The position numbers were made by a program, and so were the translations under genes. From Nostoc sp. T09 (GTDB lineage: Bacteria; Cyanobacteriota; Cyanobacteriia; Cyanobacteriales; Nostocaceae), in contig NZ_MTAV01000110.1 in NCBI RefSeq assembly GCF_002154695.1, positions 1-53,494 on the forward strand: DNA of 53,494 nt, read 5' to 3'. The notes under the pieces were generated by a model that saw only the letters and a list, made by a program, of their open reading frames with translations, searched no databases and was not told the DNA's origin. Shown here piece after piece: positions 49,921 to 53,494 of the stretch; position 1 is the stretch's first letter; every line of letters begins with the position of its first letter.

Positions 49921-52668
49921 TTAACTCCCGCGTAATGAAGCCACTAATTGACGTGCAAATACAGAAATTGCTTCATATTTATCACGATGTTTTTGCATCG
50001 CTTGTTGACGTGCAGATTGTTCGTGAGGGTTGTTAGCGACTACAGCCAGTTGTTCGTAACCGGGATAGTAGCGACAGAAAGTATAAATCCCGTTATCATC
50101 TAGCAACCATTGGCTATAAATACCCTCTTTGCGCGGGAAGAAGCTTTCTGTGGCATTACGCGCAATAATTTCCTTGGGATATTTCAAGATGTCGACAAAG
50201 CTATCAACTGCAACTGGCTGAATGCGTCCAATTAATCTGGTGGTGAGGTTTTGCAAAATTTTCGATGCAGCTTTGGATTTGGCGATTGTATCGGGGTCTT
50301 GTGCAGATAAAATGACGCGAATTCCAGCTTTCGCACCGTTAGCACAAATTCTGCCTACCAAGTTGGCGATTTGCTCAAATTCAAATAGAATTGGTGCTTC
50401 GTCAATAAAGAAAATCGAGGCGGGACTGCTAAGTGCGCGGCGCAAGGCGGCGGAGTAAGCACTTAAGGAGAGTACAGCTGCATCTTCACTATCAGATAAA
50501 TTTCGCAGTGCAAATACTAACAGTTTGGCATCAGTGCGAAAGCTTGATGGTGCGGAAATCGCTTGTCCTACACGGCTAGAAAGCCAAAACCGCAAGCGTA
50601 GCTGAATTTGACTCAACGCATCTTCAACTCTGCTACTTACTGAATCGAGTTGTAGATGTTCCTCAGAACAGAAATTTAAGAAATCTTTGAGTGTGGGGGT
50701 TTTTTGCCAAGCGGGAGAACCAAAACCACAAGCCATCGCATCTTGATAACGCTGTTGGATATTGCGATCGCGAAAAAATGCTGTTAATGCTAGGTTAATT
50801 AAAGACCGTACAGTTTGCCCTAAGAGTTGGTTTTCTGTGGATGACCCTAACACCATTGTCATCAGAGCTGATTCTAAGAAGGCGGTATAATCAAGCATCC
50901 GGTCTCGTTGTTCTTCGACACTCAACAACCGCAAATCTGGCTGCTCAAATAAGTTATTCGATTGTTTAGAAATATCAAAATAGGCTCCATTCTCCCCCAT
51001 AAACTCTGTGTAGTCTGTGAAGGTAGATGTGCCATCGGGTTTGGGAAAATCTAAGGCGACAACTGGAATATTATGGGCTAATGCTTGAGTTAAAATTCCT
51101 GACACTAACACTGATTTTCCTGCCCGAGTTGTGGCAAACAGTGCTAAATTTTTGTGTTGAGTAAACAAATCCAAATGTACAGGGGTACCGCCTTCGGCTG
51201 CAATTAATTCAAAGCCTTGGCTATCGCCTTTTCTGGTTAATACCAAAGGCATTAATCCGGGAACTTCACTAGTTAGATATAACTGCCGCCGATTAAAGGG
51301 TTTGACTAATAAACCTTCCCAAACTATCGGTAAAGATTGCAGCCAAATCTTCCAGGCATATTCTGTTTCTCTAATTACCCTGGCTGGACGTTGAAAACAG
51401 TTTTCGATATATCTTGTGGCTTCATCCAATTCCCCAACAGTGGGACGATGCACAAACATCGCTATACTTGTATATATCGGTACGGCTCCTTCATACAATT
51501 GCTCTTGGGCAGCTACGGATTTCTTTAATTTTAATTGCGCATTTACATCAATTGTTCGACTCTTTTCTTGAGCCATGATTGCTGTCATATTCGACTGCTT
51601 CAAGACTCGTTGTAAGGTGGTTTTTACTAATGCGGGATTTGCCGCAGTTAGCTGACAAAAAATCTCTGTATCTACTACTGTCTCTCTTGAGAGTAGTTCC
51701 CAGAGATAGCGTAATTGCGAAGATTTATTTGCCCAACCTCCGGGTTTTTCTAGAAATGTGAGTGCGCCAATATAGCGATTGTTAACATTTACCCAACGAC
51801 GGTCAGCACAAGGAACGCCGGACTCCATCAATAAAGTTGTACTGTGAATATTGTCTACTAAAAGTTTGGTACTAGCTAGGTCTGAATAAACTTGTTCCTG
51901 TAGCCCATTTTCATCTAATGTCAGTAATTGGGGAATATCTATGGGTGGTGTATCGTTAAATCTTCTCCAGATTTCTCCCCAGAGTTCTTCGGCTGTTAAT
52001 GGCTTGATATCTAAGCCCATTTTGTTAGATAAAAGTTGTTCCCAACGGCTAAAACCTTGTTTATAGGCGTTGGTAATTACTGTTTCTAGGCGCTGGTTTT
52101 CTACTTCCGCGATATCGCCTTTAAATTTCAACCACCATGCTTCAGATTTGGCTAATAGCTTCTCGATGACATCATCGGCATTTGCGGCATTTGGTTCGAC
52201 TGTGTAAGTTACATATATCCGCAGAAATTTCGGTTTGCGAATGCCGGAATTTGTTAGTTCTTTGGCTCTGGCTCTTTCTGCCATCAATAAATATTTGATA
52301 TCTCGTGATGACGTACTTTTGGCTAAAGCTGCTAGTTCTTGTTGTCGTTGATTGTCGTCAATAAAAGACCCTAAATGCAGTGTCATTTTTTCACCGCTAG
52401 GAATGTCTTTTAATCCGGCTTCTATGTTGTCAAATATGGTCTCAATTTGTTCGGCTCTCAGGGTACTATGAATGCCACGACAATCAAAACCAAAAACAAA
52501 GCAAAATCTGTCTTTTTGGGTGCCTTTGGTGAGAATATAAGCGCCGATATCACGTTTATTGAAGCCGACGCGCAGCATTGTTGCTAGGTGTAAGGCGTCT
52601 TCAAATGGTGTTAACCTTGTGTTGCCGGCGGCGGTAGCGATGCTTTGTTTTCCGATTTTTTGCTTCAT
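49921..52668 (-). CDS. VirB4/TraC-like conjugative ATPase
   Basis: A 915-residue P-loop ATPase of the HerA/FtsK-like branch. Walker A lies in LALFATTRAGKSVLVSGIL (about residues 505-523) and Walker B in ASIFFIDEAPILFEF (about 745-759). ILSAQDPDTIAKSKAAS follows, as in VirB4-type proteins. The N-terminal half (about 1-450) matches the long pre-ATPase region of TraC/VirB4. Such ATPases power pilus assembly and substrate transfer in type IV secretion. The Walker A reads ATTRAGKS rather than GxxGxGKS, with Thr at the first Gly position. It overlaps the VirB3-like gene by 68 bp. Confidence 0.85.
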   Translation of the reverse strand: MKQKIGKQSIATAAGNTRLTPFEDALHLATMLRVGFNKRDIGAYILTKGTQKDRFCFVFGFDCRGIHSTLRAEQIETIFDNIEAGLKDIPSGEKMTLHLGSFIDDNQRQQELAALAKSTSSRDIKYLLMAERARAKELTNSGIRKPKFLRIYVTYTVEPNAANADDVIEKLLAKSEAWWLKFKGDIAEVENQRLETVITNAYKQGFSRWEQLLSNKMGLDIKPLTAEELWGEIWRRFNDTPPIDIPQLLTLDENGLQEQVYSDLASTKLLVDNIHSTTLLMESGVPCADRRWVNVNNRYIGALTFLEKPGGWANKSSQLRYLWELLSRETVVDTEIFCQLTAANPALVKTTLQRVLKQSNMTAIMAQEKSRTIDVNAQLKLKKSVAAQEQLYEGAVPIYTSIAMFVHRPTVGELDEATRYIENCFQRPARVIRETEYAWKIWLQSLPIVWEGLLVKPFNRRQLYLTSEVPGLMPLVLTRKGDSQGFELIAAEGGTPVHLDLFTQHKNLALFATTRAGKSVLVSGILTQALAHNIPVVALDFPKPDGTSTFTDYTEFMGENGAYFDISKQSNNLFEQPDLRLLSVEEQRDRMLDYTAFLESALMTMVLGSSTENQLLGQTVRSLINLALTAFFRDRNIQQRYQDAMACGFGSPAWQKTPTLKDFLNFCSEEHLQLDSVSSRVEDALSQIQLRLRFWLSSRVGQAISAPSSFRTDAKLLVFALRNLSDSEDAAVLSLSAYSAALRRALSSPASIFFIDEAPILFEFEQIANLVGRICANGAKAGIRVILSAQDPDTIAKSKAASKILQNLTTRLIGRIQPVAVDSFVDILKYPKEIIARNATESFFPRKEGIYSQWLLDDNGIYTFCRYYPGYEQLAVVANNPHEQSARQQAMQKHRDKYEAISVFARQLVASLRGS

Positions 52669-52996
52669 GATTTACTATTAGCAAGCTTTGATAACGGGCA
52701 AAGCCTCTTGTCCATGCAGGAACACCGATAAATTTACTTAAGAAACTCCAACTTCTGCCACCAGTTAGTATCCACCAAGTTGCCATTCCCCAACCAGCTA
52801 TTAGCACTGTCCATAACCATTTTTTAAATTCGTCAGTGAACAGTCCCCCAAAGATGCCGTTGATGATGAAGTAGGCGCAGAGGGCGATGACTGTCCAAGG
52901 TAAGATTTGATCTGCTGGTAATGGCCCTAATGATGGTTGGCTGCCGAGAATTTGATTGACTGGACGAAAGTCTTTGTCTGGTTCAATAGACATCAC
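52601..52996 (-). CDS. VirB3-like membrane protein
   Basis: A 131-residue protein with two membrane helices (TVIALCAYFIINGIFGGLF and WLWTVLIAGWGMATWWILTG) and a basic C-terminus (KNRKTKHRYRRRQHK). The size, two-helix topology and place directly ahead of the VirB4-like ATPase, with overlap, are those of VirB3/TraL-type proteins, which are sometimes fused to VirB4. The 68-bp overlap is long; a later start of the ATPase is possible. Confidence 0.65.
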   Translation of the reverse strand: MMSIEPDKDFRPVNQILGSQPSLGPLPADQILPWTVIALCAYFIINGIFGGLFTDEFKKWLWTVLIAGWGMATWWILTGGRSWSFLSKFIGVPAWTRGFARYQSLLIVNHEAKNRKTKHRYRRRQHKVNTI

Positions 52997-53063
52997 AAAT
53001 TGCTTAATTATGTACCTAAATAAAATTCATTACACATTCGCTATGTTCCTGTTCCCTGTTCCC

Positions 53064-53483
53064 TTATTTATTTCCACTACCAATGACAAACCCTGTTAAT
53101 ACATCCGCGATTGTGACTGCAACCACAACTAATAAGGGTGTTCTGGCGATATTTTGCCAATCTTCGTCTTTGCGCACGGCGTTGACTACTCCAATTAAGG
53201 CGACTGCTATATAAAGTAGGTATAGTGCCCGCAAAACGTTGAATACTAATCCTACGGCTGCTTGGCTGTTGCTGTTGGTGTTTGAACCCGAGGTGAGGGT
53301 GTTTTGGAAGAAGTCTTCTGCTTTTTTGAAGAATTGTGCTTGTGCTGGTGCGGCGAAGTAATCTAGCCAGAATATGCTCAACAGTGCCACTGCTGCTAAG
53401 ATTTGCACTAGGATTAACTTTCGCTTTGGTATTCCTATTTGCTGCCCTATCTTTTGCGTAATTATTGCGATTAAACTTCCCAT
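53064..53483 (-). CDS. VirB2/TrbC-like pilin
   Basis: A 139-residue protein with a long signal-like N-terminal helix (LILVQILAAVALLSIFWLDY, ending near APAQAQFF). A polar segment rich in Asn and Ser follows, then two hydrophobic helices (LVFNVLRALYLLYIAVALIG and TPLLVVVAVTIADVLTGFVI) separated by a charged loop (NAVRKDEDWQN). Signal plus two helices is the plan of VirB2/TrbC conjugative pilins, and it precedes VirB3- and VirB4-like genes in the standard order. The ATG at 53483 is complete within the window, but no clear ribosome-binding site is seen. The cluster continues beyond the right edge. Confidence 0.7.
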   Translation of the reverse strand: MGSLIAIITQKIGQQIGIPKRKLILVQILAAVALLSIFWLDYFAAPAQAQFFKKAEDFFQNTLTSGSNTNSNSQAAVGLVFNVLRALYLLYIAVALIGVVNAVRKDEDWQNIARTPLLVVVAVTIADVLTGFVIGSGNK

Positions 53484-53494
53484 TAATAGGCAAA

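Noticed and set aside
53077-53493. 138-residue frame overlapping the VirB2-like gene in another frame
   Set aside because: It is basic, low-complexity and lacks membrane helices; the other frame has a signal and two clear helices.

Overview
This window is chromosome-like DNA from a filamentous, most likely heterocyst-forming cyanobacterium (Nostocales: Nostoc/Calothrix/Tolypothrix-like). The reasons are abundant HIP1 octamers (GCGATCGC) through most genes, heptanucleotide tandem repeats of the TTGGTCA class known from heterocystous cyanobacteria, typical cyanobacterial genes (Psb34-like photosystem II protein, a probable photosystem I accumulation factor, DUF2555, STAND/NB-ARC and Roco proteins), and an AT-rich coding style. 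Genus and species cannot be fixed from the sequence alone.

Left part (1-14 kb): a degenerate tRNA-like cloverleaf, then a minus-strand block with NAD salvage genes (pnuC, nadR) behind a hicAB toxin-antitoxin pair. Next come an unknown gene and a thioredoxin-fold thylakoid protein. The cell-wall amidation pair murT and gatD follows, split by a convergent unknown gene. Then come a large LRR-Roc-COR (Roco) GTPase with C-terminal membrane segments, a class D beta-lactamase followed (at its upstream side) by a perfect nine-unit 20-bp tandem array, and a P-loop kinase-like gene. The end of this part is repeat-rich and holds a small gene and a truncated homocysteine methyltransferase.

Middle part (14-37 kb): mostly metabolic and housekeeping genes. 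These are a tRNA-dihydrouridine synthase, TonB, an aldo/keto reductase with a membrane-anchored SDR, a xylulokinase, an acyltransferase-like membrane protein, a GH10-like hydrolase, a 5'-nucleotidase, DUF202, a lipoprotein, psb34, purH, an esterase, DUF2555 and coaBC. Two tandem LEA-like glycine-zipper proteins and an orphan HEPN-domain protein precede the urease accessory genes ureE-ureF-ureG; ureABC and ureD are not in the window.

Right part (37-53.5 kb): a VIT-VWA protein; an AT-rich three-gene cassette (coiled-coil protein, small charged protein, HNH endonuclease) next to a STAND NTPase that ends where its repeat sensor should begin; several unknown or DUF proteins; a DUF2252 protein; and, running off the right end on the minus strand, a type IV secretion-like gene series (VirB2-, VirB3-, VirB4-like, a secreted coiled-coil protein, a small protein, a VirB10/TrbI-like protein).

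The most system-like unexplained unit is the cassette at 39.9-43.0 kb. The T4SS-like block, the tRNA-like cloverleaf and the 20-bp array also merit a second look. Intergenic space is dense in dispersed repeats (heptamer ladders, MITE-like elements, composite hairpins), and some of these touch gene starts.
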